A stretch of DNA of 64,000 nucleotides from Chitinophaga sp. H8 (GTDB taxonomy: Bacteria > Bacteroidota > Bacteroidia > Chitinophagales > Chitinophagaceae). Position 1 is the stretch's first letter; each line of letters begins with the position of its first letter. The stretch is from positions 2,046,001 through 2,110,000 of the forward strand of contig NZ_JBEXAC010000001.1 in assembly GCF_040567655.1 (NCBI RefSeq). The letters are read 5' to 3'. Under the pieces are notes generated by a model, which was not told the origin of the DNA, ran no database searches, and saw nothing but the letters and a program-made list of their open reading frames with translations. The translations under genes were made by a program, and so were the position numbers. This document shows positions 44,747-54,655 of the stretch, piece by piece.

Positions 44747-45004
44747 ATGGAATTACAACAACAATTTGAAGCTGCCGTTGCCAACAGTAAAACATTGAGC
44801 CAAAAGCCTGAAAATGATATTTTATTGCAGCTTTATGCTTTGTATAAACAAGGTACTGAGGGAGATGTGAATGTGGAAGCCCCTGCCAATATGTTCGATT
44901 TTGTAGCAAAAGCTAAATACCAGGCGTGGGAAGGACTCAAAGGAAAAACCAAAGCAGCAGCTATGCAGGAATATATAGATTTGGTAAATAAGCTGAAAGG
45001 GTAA
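44747..45004 (+). CDS. acyl-CoA-binding protein (ACBP)
   Basis: From ATG 44747, 85 residues: MELQQQFEAAVANSKTLSQK, LQLYALYKQGTEGDVN, then AKYQAWEGLKGKTKAAAMQE. These match the four-helix acyl-CoA-binding domain (conserved Y-x-L-Y-K-Q and K-x-x-A-W motifs). It buffers long-chain acyl-CoA in the cytosol. An upstream in-frame extension to 44684 would be rich in hydrophobics and is not family-like. It is followed 46 bases later by the ornithine aminotransferase gene. Confidence 0.9.
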   Translation: MELQQQFEAAVANSKTLSQKPENDILLQLYALYKQGTEGDVNVEAPANMFDFVAKAKYQAWEGLKGKTKAAAMQEYIDLVNKLKG

Positions 45005-45050
45005 GCTATGCACTACCAGCAGTGAGCTTTTTTTTTCCTAATTTTACAAT

Positions 45051-46292
45051 ATGGTACCTGCATTTACGATAAGTGAAAGAACACAACATTTTTTGGCGCT
45101 GGAAGAACAATATGGCGCGCATAACTATCACCCTTTACCAGTAGTATTGGACCGGGGTGAGGGAGTATATTTATGGGATGTAGACGGGAAAAGGTATTAT
45201 GACTTTCTTTCGGGATACTCAGCGGTGAACCAGGGGCACTGCCACCCCAGTATCATCAATACGCTGGTAGCGCAGGCACAAAAGCTAACGTTGACTTCCC
45301 GCGCATTTTATAACGATCTGTTAGGAGAATACGAACAATTTATTACCCGGTTTTTCGGTTATGATAAAGTGTTGCCGATGAATACTGGTGTAGAAGCGGT
45401 GGAAACAGCCTTAAAGTTGTGCCGCCGCTGGGGCTACCAGGTAAAAGGCATTCCCGAAAATAAGGCCAGGATCATTATTTGCGCAGATAACTTTCATGGA
45501 CGCACGTTGAATGTTATTTCTTTCAGTACGGATCCGGTGGCCCGTCGTGATTTTGGACCCTATATGCCAGGGTATGACGTTATTCCATATAACGATCTCG
45601 CCGCTTTGGAAAAGGCATTGCAGGATAAAAATGTAGCTGGTTTTCTCGTAGAGCCTATACAGGGAGAAGCAGGGGTAGTGGTTCCGGATGAAGGATATCT
45701 GGCCAAAGCCCGGCAGTATTGCCAGGATGCCCATGTATTATTTATAGCAGACGAGATTCAGACAGGTCTGGCACGTACAGGAAAGATGCTGTGCTGTGAT
45801 CATGAAAATGTGAGACCTGATATCCTTATACTGGGTAAAGCATTATCAGGAGGCACCTTACCGGTATCCGCGGTGTTGGCCGATGATGAAATTATGCTGA
45901 CCATCAAACCTGGTGAACATGGTTCTACTTATGGCGGCAATCCTCTGGCATGCAAAGTAGCAATTGCTGCGCTGTCAGTGCTTACAGAAGAGAAGATGGC
46001 TGAAAATGCGGAAGCGATGGGGCAGTCATTGCGTACCGGATTGGAACAGCTGCAATCACCTTATATTGATACCATCCGTGGTAAAGGCCTGTTAAATGCC
46101 ATTGTAATTAAACACAAAGATCCGGAAGCCGCCTGGGAACTTTGCCTGGCATTGAAGGAAAACGGATTACTGGCCAAACCTACCCATGGCGATAAAATAC
46201 GTTTTGCACCTCCCCTGCTGATTACTGCTGCACAAATTGCTGATTGTGTGCAGATCATTGGTAAAAGCCTGGAGAGTGCCTTAGGCAAATAA
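45051..46292 (+). CDS. rocD: ornithine--oxo-acid aminotransferase
   Basis: A 413-residue class-III PLP aminotransferase. [13 protein letters not shown] and [20 protein letters not shown] near the N-terminus, [14 protein letters not shown] (Asp that binds the PLP N1) and [12 protein letters not shown] with PLP lysine K263. The overall sequence is typical of ornithine delta-aminotransferase: ornithine plus 2-oxoglutarate to glutamate semialdehyde plus glutamate. Other class-III substrates are possible but less likely. Confidence 0.88.
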   Translation: MVPAFTISERTQHFLALEEQYGAHNYHPLPVVLDRGEGVYLWDVDGKRYYDFLSGYSAVNQGHCHPSIINTLVAQAQKLTLTSRAFYNDLLGEYEQFITRFFGYDKVLPMNTGVEAVETALKLCRRWGYQVKGIPENKARIIICADNFHGRTLNVISFSTDPVARRDFGPYMPGYDVIPYNDLAALEKALQDKNVAGFLVEPIQGEAGVVVPDEGYLAKARQYCQDAHVLFIADEIQTGLARTGKMLCCDHENVRPDILILGKALSGGTLPVSAVLADDEIMLTIKPGEHGSTYGGNPLACKVAIAALSVLTEEKMAENAEAMGQSLRTGLEQLQSPYIDTIRGKGLLNAIVIKHKDPEAAWELCLALKENGLLAKPTHGDKIRFAPPLLITAAQIADCVQIIGKSLESALGK

Positions 46293-46327
46293 CATGGCTG
46301 CTAACGGAAAAGCTACCTTCTTCAAAG

Positions 46328-46966
46328 ATGACAACATTACCTAAAGCCATACGGAGTACCGGCTGGAAGACAGATTTTTTAATCGGTTTTCCAGACGGTC
46401 TGTTCGTGCTTTTCTTTTGCACACAGGCTATGCAAAGAATGAACCTGTCGGTGCAAACCTTTTATACCATTCATCTGAGTATATGGCTGGGAGGTGCATT
46501 GCTGGTGATGATCGCTGTGTATCTGGCCAACCGGGGAGATAAACAGGATGAGTCGCTGCTAACACCCCGGGAACGGCATAAACTGCAACAGCTGGATATT
46601 TCAACAGGAATGATCACACAGATAGAGAGCGAGATGGCAAAAGATGCGCGGTTATGGGAAGATATACTTGTACAGCAACAGGTAGCTACCAGTACTTTCC
46701 GGCTAGCCCAGGCATTAAGGAGTGCGATTGTAAGTGGTATCTTTTTCCTGTTTGGAGGCATCCTGGCGTTAGGCCCTTTCCTGGCCAACGAAAATTTTAA
46801 TGCTGCTTCCAGGACTAGTATGCTGGTCGCATTCCTGGCACTTACCTGTTTCAGCTTCCTGAAAGCAAAAATGACCACCCAACGTACGTGGGTAGTCATT
46901 TTCCGTTATTTCTTAATGGCCGCCGGTGTTTTGGCCGGTAGTTGGCTGGTAGCAAAATTATTCTGA
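46328..46966 (+). CDS. membrane protein, possibly VIT1/CCC1-like
   Basis: A 212-residue protein. Two N-terminal hydrophobic stretches (TDFLIGFPDGLFVLFF and HLSIWLGGALLVMIAVYLA) are followed by a charged helical insertion (~72-125) and three C-terminal helices (SGIFFLFGGILALGPFL ... WLVAKLF). The 'DGL' start, a charged middle and this five-helix order resemble VIT1/CCC1-type metal transporters, but the match is distant. It is convergent with the 46969 gene, two bases apart. Confidence 0.5.
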   Translation: MTTLPKAIRSTGWKTDFLIGFPDGLFVLFFCTQAMQRMNLSVQTFYTIHLSIWLGGALLVMIAVYLANRGDKQDESLLTPRERHKLQQLDISTGMITQIESEMAKDARLWEDILVQQQVATSTFRLAQALRSAIVSGIFFLFGGILALGPFLANENFNAASRTSMLVAFLALTCFSFLKAKMTTQRTWVVIFRYFLMAAGVLAGSWLVAKLF

Positions 46967-46968
46967 CC

Positions 46969-47355
46969 TTATTTTTTCTGCTTTACCTTCATCATCAGCA
47001 CACAAATAAAAACAACAATAGCACCACCCAGAGAAAGGTATAATCCTATTTCCCGGTGAGGCCACTCTCCCATTTCCACCCGGGAAAACAGCAGGAAGTT
47101 GCGAAAGGTCCATGCCAGCAAAAAACCGGAGATAAAAAGGTTAACCCTTCCTGCCCACCATTTGTTGGCCGCAAAAAGTGCAGCGGCAATGATCGCCATA
47201 AACACATTTACTCTACCAGGCTCTCCAAAGCTGGATCCCGTGGTGTCAATACCTGTAAACACCAGTTGTTTACTTTCTATGGTAAGCCATGGCAGAAAGG
47301 CACTCACGATTACAACTACGGCAGCCAGTATGCCTATCAGATTACTTTTGGACAT
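46969..47355 (-). CDS. small hypothetical membrane protein
   Basis: A 128-residue protein with four predicted helices: GILAAVVVIVSAFLPW, a Gly/Ala-rich second one near residue 52-62, LFISGFLLAWTFRNFLLF, and GLYLSLGGAIVVFICVLM. It ends in KVKQKK. No known domain. It lies between convergent and divergent neighbours and carries no visible operon partner. The start ATG 47355 is the only obvious one. Confidence 0.45.
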   Translation of the reverse strand: MSKSNLIGILAAVVVIVSAFLPWLTIESKQLVFTGIDTTGSSFGEPGRVNVFMAIIAAALFAANKWWAGRVNLFISGFLLAWTFRNFLLFSRVEMGEWPHREIGLYLSLGGAIVVFICVLMMKVKQKK

Positions 47356-47426
47356 ATCTTTTAATTACGAGGCGCAAATATAACAAAGTTTAAACGCTTG
47401 ATCTGTGACATTTACCCGGCCATTAA

Positions 47427-49619
47427 CTATTTTCCGCCCGGAGGACAATGCAGCTGCAGGTAATTGGTGTATAAGGTAACCAGGTGCTGGAAAGTACCAG
47501 TGCCTTCAGACAGGCTGTGCGTACGGTTGGGGTACGACATTAACTGGAACTGCCGGTTATATTTCACCAGTTCGTTGATCAGCATTTCTGCGTTTTGGTA
47601 ATGTACATTATCATCGCCGGTACCATGTATGTACAGCAGGTTACCTTTTAAGTTTTTAGCGTAAGTAATCGGAGATCCTTTAACAAAATCTTCCTGGTTT
47701 TCCTGTGGCAGTCCCATGTAACGTTCCTGGTAAATATTATCGTAGGTAAGCTGGTTACCCACAGCCGCAATTGCAATCCCCGTCTGGTAAATATCCGGAT
47801 ATTGGAAAAGCAGGTTCAAGGTCATTGAGCCTCCGCCACTCCAACCCCATACCGCCACACGGGAGGCATCCAGGTAAGGACGTTTCAGCAACTCGGTAGC
47901 TGCCATGGCCTGATCACGGGCATTGAGTGTACCCACTTTGCGGTAAATACTTTTACGCCAGTTGCTGCCTTTGGGCAATGGCGTACCCCGGTTATCGATA
48001 GATACGTATACGTAGCCATCTTCAGACATATCCCCGTTGTACAGGAAATTACGCCCCGCACCATACTCGTCCTTCGCGGTAGCTCCTGCCGGTTCTCCAT
48101 ACACATAAAACACCACCGGGTATTTTTGGGTACTATCAAAGTTCCGTGGCTTTTGCATCCAGCCATCCATCGTTACCCCATCCACGGTAGTTACCTGGAA
48201 AAACTCCAGGCTTCCCATATTGAACCTGCTGGTCTGGAAAATCTGGTCAATACTTTTTGGAGACAGGCTGGTATGATCCGGCAAATGAACAATCTCTTCC
48301 GTATTAGGAAAATAGTAGTTGGAAAACTTGTGCATGGCATATTGCCCGTCCGGTGCAATGTCGTACTCATGGGTACCTGGCTGGGAAACAGGCGTAATAC
48401 GCTCCGGTTTACTTTTGCCATCCATCTTTAGTTTATAAAGATATTGCTGGGTGGCATTCTCCGGCGAGGCCAGTATATACATCGTATTTGCGGCTTCGTC
48501 GATACGGCGGATATTGATCACATCATAGTTGCCGGGTGTGAGCAGGGTTGCTGCCCCTCCGTTAGTGTTGATACTGTATACATGACGCCAGCCATCCTTT
48601 TCACTTACCCATATAAACGCATTCCCATTACGGATAAAATCCCATCCCGCAATTTTATCATCATCCCAGCGGGATTTAACATCTATCCAGGCATTATCTT
48701 TCTCTTCATACAGTGTTTGTACTTTTCCGTTAACCGCATTGCAGGTCATGATTTTGCTGGTATTTTGCTTGCGGTTCAGTTGTTGCAGGATCAGCTCTTT
48801 TTTACCAGGAATCCATTCCATACGGGGGATGTAGTGTTGTTGTTCATCACCAGGCACCTGCATCCAGGTAGTTTTGGCGGAGGCGATATCTACTACCCCC
48901 ATACGGCAGCCGGAAGGGCTTTGTCCTGCTTTGGGATATTCTACCGGAACATTGAAAGAATAGAGGGAATCGGTATTATTGATCATCAGGAAATCTCTGA
49001 TCTTTGTAGCATCGATCTGCCAGTAAGCCAGGGAGGTACCATCAGGGCTCCAGCGGAAGCCATCCCGGCAACCAAATTCTTCTTCATAGGCCCAGTCGAA
49101 CGTACCGTTAATCAAGCGGCGGGTACCATCGGTGGTCAGGGGCTTCACTTCACCATCGGTAATGCGTTCTACATAAAGATTATGTTCACTCACATAGGCC
49201 ACACGTGTACCATCCGGCGAAAACTTGGCAAACATCAGGGAGGCTGCCGGTTGTTTTTTGCCTAACTGGCGGAGATGGCCGCTGGCGATATCAAGCACCC
49301 AGTAATCACCCCGGGTAGCGTAGCGCCATACTTTCTGTGCATTGGTATATATCAGCAGCTTTTGATCATTTGCCGAAAAGGTAAAACCATTGATCTCCAG
49401 CGGGCGGGAAGCACCCAAAGGGGTTAACTGCTGCGGAGTAATCAGTATACGGGAGGTTTTGTTTTTCACCTGATAAACGACAATAGCAGACTTTTCTGCC
49501 TTCATATATGCCTGTCCGTCTTTTGTCCACTGAAAACCGGGGCCGGGTTGTGCCTGGGTACTGCTCAGGCTCAGGAGGGCGCTCAAACATACAAGAATGA
49601 ATAAACGAAATTGTTGCAT
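47427..49619 (-). CDS. S9-family (DPP-IV-like) peptidase
   Basis: A 730-residue secreted serine peptidase. Signal peptide ends SSTQAQ. An N-terminal beta-propeller (~30-470) includes the DPP-IV-type loop TFDWAYEEEFGCRDGFRWSP, and the C-terminal hydrolase has Ser594 in AVWGWSGGGSM, Asp in HGTGDDNVH and His in YPNRTHSL. Expected to remove Xaa-Pro dipeptides from peptide N-termini in the periplasm. The Glu-Glu pair of the propeller loop that binds the N-terminus is present (YEEEF). Confidence 0.9.
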   Translation of the reverse strand: MQQFRLFILVCLSALLSLSSTQAQPGPGFQWTKDGQAYMKAEKSAIVVYQVKNKTSRILITPQQLTPLGASRPLEINGFTFSANDQKLLIYTNAQKVWRYATRGDYWVLDIASGHLRQLGKKQPAASLMFAKFSPDGTRVAYVSEHNLYVERITDGEVKPLTTDGTRRLINGTFDWAYEEEFGCRDGFRWSPDGTSLAYWQIDATKIRDFLMINNTDSLYSFNVPVEYPKAGQSPSGCRMGVVDIASAKTTWMQVPGDEQQHYIPRMEWIPGKKELILQQLNRKQNTSKIMTCNAVNGKVQTLYEEKDNAWIDVKSRWDDDKIAGWDFIRNGNAFIWVSEKDGWRHVYSINTNGGAATLLTPGNYDVINIRRIDEAANTMYILASPENATQQYLYKLKMDGKSKPERITPVSQPGTHEYDIAPDGQYAMHKFSNYYFPNTEEIVHLPDHTSLSPKSIDQIFQTSRFNMGSLEFFQVTTVDGVTMDGWMQKPRNFDSTQKYPVVFYVYGEPAGATAKDEYGAGRNFLYNGDMSEDGYVYVSIDNRGTPLPKGSNWRKSIYRKVGTLNARDQAMAATELLKRPYLDASRVAVWGWSGGGSMTLNLLFQYPDIYQTGIAIAAVGNQLTYDNIYQERYMGLPQENQEDFVKGSPITYAKNLKGNLLYIHGTGDDNVHYQNAEMLINELVKYNRQFQLMSYPNRTHSLSEGTGTFQHLVTLYTNYLQLHCPPGGK

Positions 49620-49795
49620 AGTTTAGATTAAGTTGTGCGTAAAGATAAAGAAAGGAGGCGATGTCCCATTACCGTGCATCATTCATATATACATTTATTC
49701 CCATCCTCCTTTTCCCCTGTTTTGAGATAAAAAAATATAAATCTTGTTAAAATCCTATTTAGAAATAAACTTTTTCTATTTTTATGTTATAATTT

Positions 49796-49803
49796 TAGTT
49801 TTG
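49796..49803 (+). promoter_or_regulatory. possible -7 element (TAGTTTTG)
   Basis: TAGTTTTG in a very AT-rich 208-base gap, 25 bases upstream of the 81-residue ORF start. No -33 box. Confidence 0.35.
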
Positions 49804-49827
49804 TAATTCTTTGAAAAACCGTATTCT

Positions 49828-50073
49828 ATGATTCAGATATCCTATTTGTACAAGAACCGTGAGTTCATTTATCTGGAAGACACCTTTTTGAATCAACTGG
49901 CAGAAAAAGCCAGGAAAATGCTTTATGCGCTGCTTGAACCCTTGCATGAAGCATTAATGAGGGAAACCGGGCGTATTATGATCAACCTGGACACACATCC
50001 CCGGATTGAGATCGTTGGCTTTAGTGTAGATCTGCGTAACCGTATTGAGCGGACATGGCGTGGGGAGGAATAG
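49828..50073 (+). CDS. small hypothetical protein
   Basis: An 81-residue soluble protein, MIQISYLYKNREFIYLEDTF..., probably alpha-helical (LNQLAEKARKMLYALLEPLHEALM). It has no signal peptide, membrane helix or recognised domain. It precedes the MarC-family gene by 78 bases on the same strand. ATG and a -7 candidate support it as a real small gene; function unknown. Confidence 0.45.
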   Translation: MIQISYLYKNREFIYLEDTFLNQLAEKARKMLYALLEPLHEALMRETGRIMINLDTHPRIEIVGFSVDLRNRIERTWRGEE

Positions 50074-50151
50074 ATTAGAATTGTATATTGCAGTATATTC
50101 CTGATTGATTGCTGTTTTACACAATTTCTGATTCCTGCAACACACCTGGGT

Positions 50152-50790
50152 ATGATCGAGAACTACTTTGCCTTTGCCACCACCGTTTTTATGGGTTTAC
50201 TGGCTATTGTGAATCCCATTTCCGCTATTCCGGTATTTCTGGAGCTGACGGATTATATGGGGGATAAACAGAAGCGTAATGTAGCTGCGAAATCGGTGTT
50301 GGTGGCTTTTTGTATCATCCTGGTATTTAGTATAGCAGGTAAACTCATTTTCCATGTATTTGGGATTACACTGGCTGCTCTCCGTGTCACGGGAGGCATA
50401 TTGGTGTTTGTCATAGGCTATGAAATGGTACGTGGCAAGCCTGAATCTATCGGAAAATCAGTAAAGCTCGGTGATGAGCCGGTAAAAGCAGATGCAGGGA
50501 TCAGTATGGCCATTACTCCCCTGGCAATGCCATTATTGGCAGGCCCTGGTGCGATTACTACTTCTATGAGTTATTCCGCAGCAAAAGACGTTACCCACCT
50601 GCTGATCGTCATTGCGATCTATGCCATTATCTGTTTTATCACTTATCTGTTATTCCTGGCAGGTCCACGCATCGTAAAGGTCATTGGTACCAACGTTATG
50701 CTGGTAATCACCAAAATGATGGGGCTGATATTAGCTGTTATTGGTGTACAGATGTTTGCCCTCGGCATACGGGAGCTGTTCGAATTTTAA
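50152..50790 (+). CDS. MarC family membrane protein
   Basis: A 212-residue protein with six helices. MGLLAIVNPISAIPVFLELT and ITPLAMPLLAGPGAITTSM are the two characteristic MarC blocks, repeated as inverted halves. Relatives are sometimes called multiple-antibiotic-resistance proteins, but no transport activity is proven. Its TAA overlaps the stop of the convergent PAP2 gene by 4 bases. Confidence 0.85.
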   Translation: MIENYFAFATTVFMGLLAIVNPISAIPVFLELTDYMGDKQKRNVAAKSVLVAFCIILVFSIAGKLIFHVFGITLAALRVTGGILVFVIGYEMVRGKPESIGKSVKLGDEPVKADAGISMAITPLAMPLLAGPGAITTSMSYSAAKDVTHLLIVIAIYAIICFITYLLFLAGPRIVKVIGTNVMLVITKMMGLILAVIGVQMFALGIRELFEF

Positions 50791-51482
50791 TGATCTCCGC
50801 TTCCCGGATGCTTATTTAATATACTTTTTCTCCAGGAAGGCTTTTCCAGGAAAGATTGCTGGTCAATAAAGGTGAGCCAGGCGATACTGAGTGTAATCCC
50901 CGTAACAGCGCCCATCGTCACATCTTCAAAGAAATGCTGGCTGAGATAAATCCGGGAATACGCTACCAGTAAAGCCAGGAAGAGGTATAATACCCCCCAG
51001 GCTTTATTCCTCGCATAATAGGTCAGCACAGTGGCCGACGTAAATGCACATACGGTATGCCCGGAAGGAAAACTGAGAAAGTCTGATAACATATGTACGC
51101 CTGGTACCAGGTAGAGGTCATGCAGGCGATCTTCGAAATATTTGGTAGGCCTGGGAAAGGAAAACAGGAATTTTAACCCAAAATTGACCAGCGTAGTAAA
51201 TACATAGGTGCTGGCCAGCACAAAGCTCATCCGGTAACTGAAAAACAGCAGGATGATGGTGAGTGCAATAGCTGTAGGCGTATTACCCACATCGGTAAAC
51301 CAGGCAAAGAAGTGGTCTCCTGCGGGAAAGTGCAGCCCGTTCAGGAAAAAGTAAATGGATTCCTTATCGAATAACAATTTTACGATCAGACATCCTGCCA
51401 GTACTACTAAAAAGGGAAACAGCAACGTGCGCGTTGCTGTAATTACGTGTCTGAAATGACTGCCTGCTGTATGATTGGCCAA
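50787..51482 (-). CDS. PAP2-family membrane phosphatase
   Basis: A 231-residue integral membrane protein with six helices and all three PAP2 motifs: KFLFSFPRP, SFPSGHT and YSRIYLSQHFFEDV. Phosphatidic acid or undecaprenyl-diphosphate phosphatase activity is the usual role. The start is TTG at 51482, as no in-frame ATG precedes it. It is the last gene of a three-gene minus-strand run with two lipoproteins upstream, 20 bases between. Confidence 0.85.
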   Translation of the reverse strand: MANHTAGSHFRHVITATRTLLFPFLVVLAGCLIVKLLFDKESIYFFLNGLHFPAGDHFFAWFTDVGNTPTAIALTIILLFFSYRMSFVLASTYVFTTLVNFGLKFLFSFPRPTKYFEDRLHDLYLVPGVHMLSDFLSFPSGHTVCAFTSATVLTYYARNKAWGVLYLFLALLVAYSRIYLSQHFFEDVTMGAVTGITLSIAWLTFIDQQSFLEKPSWRKSILNKHPGSGDH

Positions 51483-51502
51483 AAGCTTACTGTTTTAATA
51501 AT

Positions 51503-52978
51503 TTACCGGATCCGCGTCAGTTCATGGCTCCCTTTCTTTTTATGAAAAAGCAGCGGGATGTAAATATAATCATCTTCTGCTTTTCCGATCATAGCAGCCC
51601 TGCCTTTATGCAATGGATCAGTACTTACCAGCGTAGCCAGTTTGCCATTGCCGTAAAACTTCACTTCGCATTGTTCAACAGGCAACCATCTTATCCGCCT
51701 TTCAAAGCTGGCCGACTGTTCTTCCAGAAATGCTACCGCATCTTCCTGGCTATAGTTACCAGCTTGCGCCTTTTCCAGGTAGGAGTCCCTGGAAATAGCC
51801 AGCCATGCCATCATATCCTTTTTCATCACTGCATCGCGGTAAGCATGATAGGCAGCGATCAGTTCCTGTTTGATATCTGGTATGGCCGTCAGCGCTTCTG
51901 ATGTAGTCCAGCCGCCGAGTTGATAAGGTACTTCCGCATTAAATGTGGTACCGGCTTCCAGAGAAGGTACTCCCTTGCCGGGGTATATCTGGCTATGGTA
52001 AGTAATACCTCCCCTTACTTCCGAATGCGCTACGCGGGGTAGCTGATAGCTGTATAGCTGTTGTTGTCCGGTCGGAGCGCCACTTTCCTTTACCATAAGT
52101 GTTACCTCAAGTATAGCAGAAGGAGGCAGTACTTTACGTGGACGGCCATTTTCATCCTCTCCCGGCAGGATTTTTATATGTAGCTGCTGTGGTCCTTTTG
52201 AAAGGATTAATTGATTCACGGATATTTCATCCAGGGTATTTACCTCTGTTACTGGAGTCGCTATATTTACCGGTACATCATTGATCCGAATCGCTACAGC
52301 GCAATCCGTGGTCCTCACCTTTAAGGTATATGCCAATACTTTATCGTATGGCTGTACCTTTTTCTGTAAAGTTGTAATAAAGCCCAATGGCGTACCCTGT
52401 GAAGTATCTATAGCGCTGATGGTTAGGAGGCCCACACTTTTATCAGACCATTGCGGGCGACTATCCAGCTTAACCAAATCCGTTTCGTACAGGTTATAAG
52501 TTACTTTCCGGTCCTGCAGTATCCATTCCAGTTGTTTAGCGCTTCCCTGGTCATAGATCATTTTACCGGTACCATACAATGCCTCCATAGCGTTCAGTAA
52601 ATCCAGGGGATGTTCATTTTTGGCATAACCAGGAGGTGATTGGATCATTTCCATCGCCTTTCCCGCTTTGCTATCAATATGGGCTACCTTTCCTTTTGTT
52701 ACCCCCAATACAACATCATATACCGGTATGCCATTGTAATGGAAATAAGGGTGTTGATGATCATTAATCGTATATACTTCATCGTATTGACCATACATCC
52801 TGCGGCCAAGGGTGCCCCTATCGAGGTCCTTTACTACTTGTTTTTTATGAGGAATATCCTTCAGCGCTTTTTCCAGCTCCCCGGTCCATAACAGGTCATT
52901 TATATTATATTGTTTGCGGGAGGTACAGCCAGCTATCAGGAGGCAGGTACTTAAAAGAAATGTTATTGTAAATTTCAT
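51503..52978 (-). CDS. uncharacterised lipoprotein, middle gene of a three-gene run
   Basis: A 491-residue lipoprotein with lipobox LLIAGC (Cys ~18). N-terminal ~20-160: YNGIPVYDVVLGVTKGK and LLNAMEALYGTGK match the style of the neighbouring lipoprotein. A middle beta region (~165-330) shows TTDCAVAIRINDVPVN, followed by a C-terminal charged region. No family recognised. It starts 4 bases after the stop of the upstream lipoprotein gene, so they are co-transcribed. Confidence 0.55.
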   Translation of the reverse strand: MKFTITFLLSTCLLIAGCTSRKQYNINDLLWTGELEKALKDIPHKKQVVKDLDRGTLGRRMYGQYDEVYTINDHQHPYFHYNGIPVYDVVLGVTKGKVAHIDSKAGKAMEMIQSPPGYAKNEHPLDLLNAMEALYGTGKMIYDQGSAKQLEWILQDRKVTYNLYETDLVKLDSRPQWSDKSVGLLTISAIDTSQGTPLGFITTLQKKVQPYDKVLAYTLKVRTTDCAVAIRINDVPVNIATPVTEVNTLDEISVNQLILSKGPQQLHIKILPGEDENGRPRKVLPPSAILEVTLMVKESGAPTGQQQLYSYQLPRVAHSEVRGGITYHSQIYPGKGVPSLEAGTTFNAEVPYQLGGWTTSEALTAIPDIKQELIAAYHAYRDAVMKKDMMAWLAISRDSYLEKAQAGNYSQEDAVAFLEEQSASFERRIRWLPVEQCEVKFYGNGKLATLVSTDPLHKGRAAMIGKAEDDYIYIPLLFHKKKGSHELTRIR

Positions 52979-52982
52979 ATAA

Positions 52983-53540
52983 TCAGAAGGTCATGTAATT
53001 AGGCTGCGGATTCAGAAAAGTGATGTGGATACTACCAGCGGAACGGGATTTTTCAGGTACAGACGCCTGCTCCAGTATTATCCGGATCGTATCATTTTCC
53101 CATTTGTAATTTTCTCTGGTAGCTGGTTCTCCGAAATCATCTGCGGTATCTTTTACCGGAGTGCCAAATTGTTTTTGTAATGCCGCAAAGAGATCCGCTG
53201 ACCTTTTTGTATCCTGCAATAATGTTACCTCCAGTGATTCCAAAACATCTTCATTGGTTTCACACCTCACCTCATCCACTGGTACCCCCATATAGGTTAG
53301 CTGGCGTTCATCCAGTAAAGTATAGGTTATAAAGTGTACTCCGCTTTCCTGATAAGAAATCTTTTTTGATTGCAGGAGTGGTTTCACCCAGGAGGCACGG
53401 TGCAGGGTTTCGATCTGCAGGTTGGTGGCAGGTATTGCTGCCGGTCTGGTATACTGCGTACAGGCCGGCAGTATATAGCTAACAACAATGACAAAAAGTG
53501 AAAGGCTCCTCATTATGATATTTTTACTGGTAGCAAACAT
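52983..53540 (-). CDS. uncharacterised lipoprotein sharing a module with its neighbour
   Basis: A 185-residue lipoprotein; signal ends with SYILPAC (lipobox Cys ~27; a later ATG at 53513 gives a shorter signal). YMGVPVDEVRCETNEDVLE and LFAALQKQFGTPVKD parallel YNGIPVYDV and LLNAMEALYGTGK in the next gene, so both appear to carry a related module. No named domain. First gene of the three-gene run. Confidence 0.5.
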   Translation of the reverse strand: MFATSKNIIMRSLSLFVIVVSYILPACTQYTRPAAIPATNLQIETLHRASWVKPLLQSKKISYQESGVHFITYTLLDERQLTYMGVPVDEVRCETNEDVLESLEVTLLQDTKRSADLFAALQKQFGTPVKDTADDFGEPATRENYKWENDTIRIILEQASVPEKSRSAGSIHITFLNPQPNYMTF

Positions 53541-53708
53541 AAAGCAATATCATTTGTTATTTCACTGGTAATCATTATTTGCCGGGTGAATAATGATAAA
53601 CGTGTACGTATGACCAATATCCGTTTTCGGGGATAACTGGCACCTGTATTGCCGGATCTTATTTAAATTTATAATACATTTTGCCCATCACCCTTTAAAA
53701 ACAGGTTT

Positions 53709-54227
53709 ATGAGAAAGCCCCTTTATTTTATCTTACTGGCATTGTCAGGCCTATTGTTTGCCTGTGAATCCGGCACCCAAAAAAATACCGGCACTGAAGA
53801 TTCTATCTCACCAGCTACGCTGGCTACACCAGTGATACCGGTAGCTCCACCTGACCTTTATGTAACAGAGTTAAAAGCGCAGGATACCCTGTTTGAAGAT
53901 GGTAGTAAACCTTCGGGATGGGATGTAGCTGGTTTTGATGACCCGGCTGATTTTAAGAAGTTCATGATTGAATTTAAGGATTGGGTAAACCGGGATGTAG
54001 CAGATTCCATTATCGCCCATATTCAGTTTCCATTGAAAAAATATGCTACCCCTGCCCTCTTCAAGGCAAAGTATGCGGAGATTTTTGATAAGAAAACCAA
54101 GCAGGTAGTGGCCAATATGCGCCTGGACCGGATCTTCCGTAATTACCAGGGCGCTATGATAGGTGATGGATTGATCTGGTTTAATCAAACACCATCAGGA
54201 TACCGTATTATTGCCATCAACAAATAA
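53709..54227 (+). CDS. uncharacterised lipoprotein
   Basis: A 172-residue lipoprotein with lipobox SGLLFAC (Cys ~19). A short Thr/Ser/Pro-rich linker precedes a compact domain (~60-172) with AGFDDPADFKKFMIEFKDW, RDVADSIIAHIQFPLKKY and MIGDGLIWFNQ, recalling NTF2-like proteins in Bacteroidota, but not firmly recognised. Function unknown. Confidence 0.5.
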   Translation: MRKPLYFILLALSGLLFACESGTQKNTGTEDSISPATLATPVIPVAPPDLYVTELKAQDTLFEDGSKPSGWDVAGFDDPADFKKFMIEFKDWVNRDVADSIIAHIQFPLKKYATPALFKAKYAEIFDKKTKQVVANMRLDRIFRNYQGAMIGDGLIWFNQTPSGYRIIAINK

Positions 54228-54324
54228 ATGCGCAGGCCGCATACTATGGTAACAGGATTAATGGCACAGGATATGTTATTAGCTTAACGGAAAGTTATAT
54301 TATACTCACCTTAAACCGTAAAAA

Positions 54325-54489
54325 ATGAAAGTTGCAAGCCTGTTATTATTGTGCATTACCATGTTGCTTACCAGTTGCGAAGTTATTGGCGGTATCTTTA
54401 AAGCCGGTGTGTGGACCGGGATACTGGCAGTTGGGATCGTTGTTTTCCTGATCATTTTTTTAATTGCCCGTGGCTCCGGCAAAAAATAG
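54325..54489 (+). CDS. 54-residue lipoprotein with one membrane helix
   Basis: A short gene: MKVASLLLLCITMLLTSCEV begins with a signal and lipobox (LTSC), then GGIFKAGVWTGILAVGIV and a hydrophobic segment ending IARGSGKK. The 'SCEVIGGIFKAGVWTGI' pattern recurs in Bacteroidota as a tiny protein often mis-named as a phosphatidate cytidylyltransferase. It has no catalytic domain. A neat ATG follows AAAAA; function unknown. Confidence 0.6.
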   Translation: MKVASLLLLCITMLLTSCEVIGGIFKAGVWTGILAVGIVVFLIIFLIARGSGKK

Positions 54490-54655
54490 CGGTATTAAGC
54501 TTTTATCAATTACCGCCCATTGTTTAAACCTATAAAAATAAAACACAATTAGAGGAGAAAAATCCACATTTAACCGGAGGGTTGGTTTCATCCCCTAACC
54601 ACCCTACTGGTTTATCTCTAAATTCATACATTTAGGATTAAATAAAGTATCTCCT

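Noticed and set aside
48444..49265. A 273-residue open frame on the plus strand within the DPP-IV-like gene
   Set aside because: It is entirely antisense to a gene with clear domain and catalytic motifs. Its translation has no recognisable pattern.
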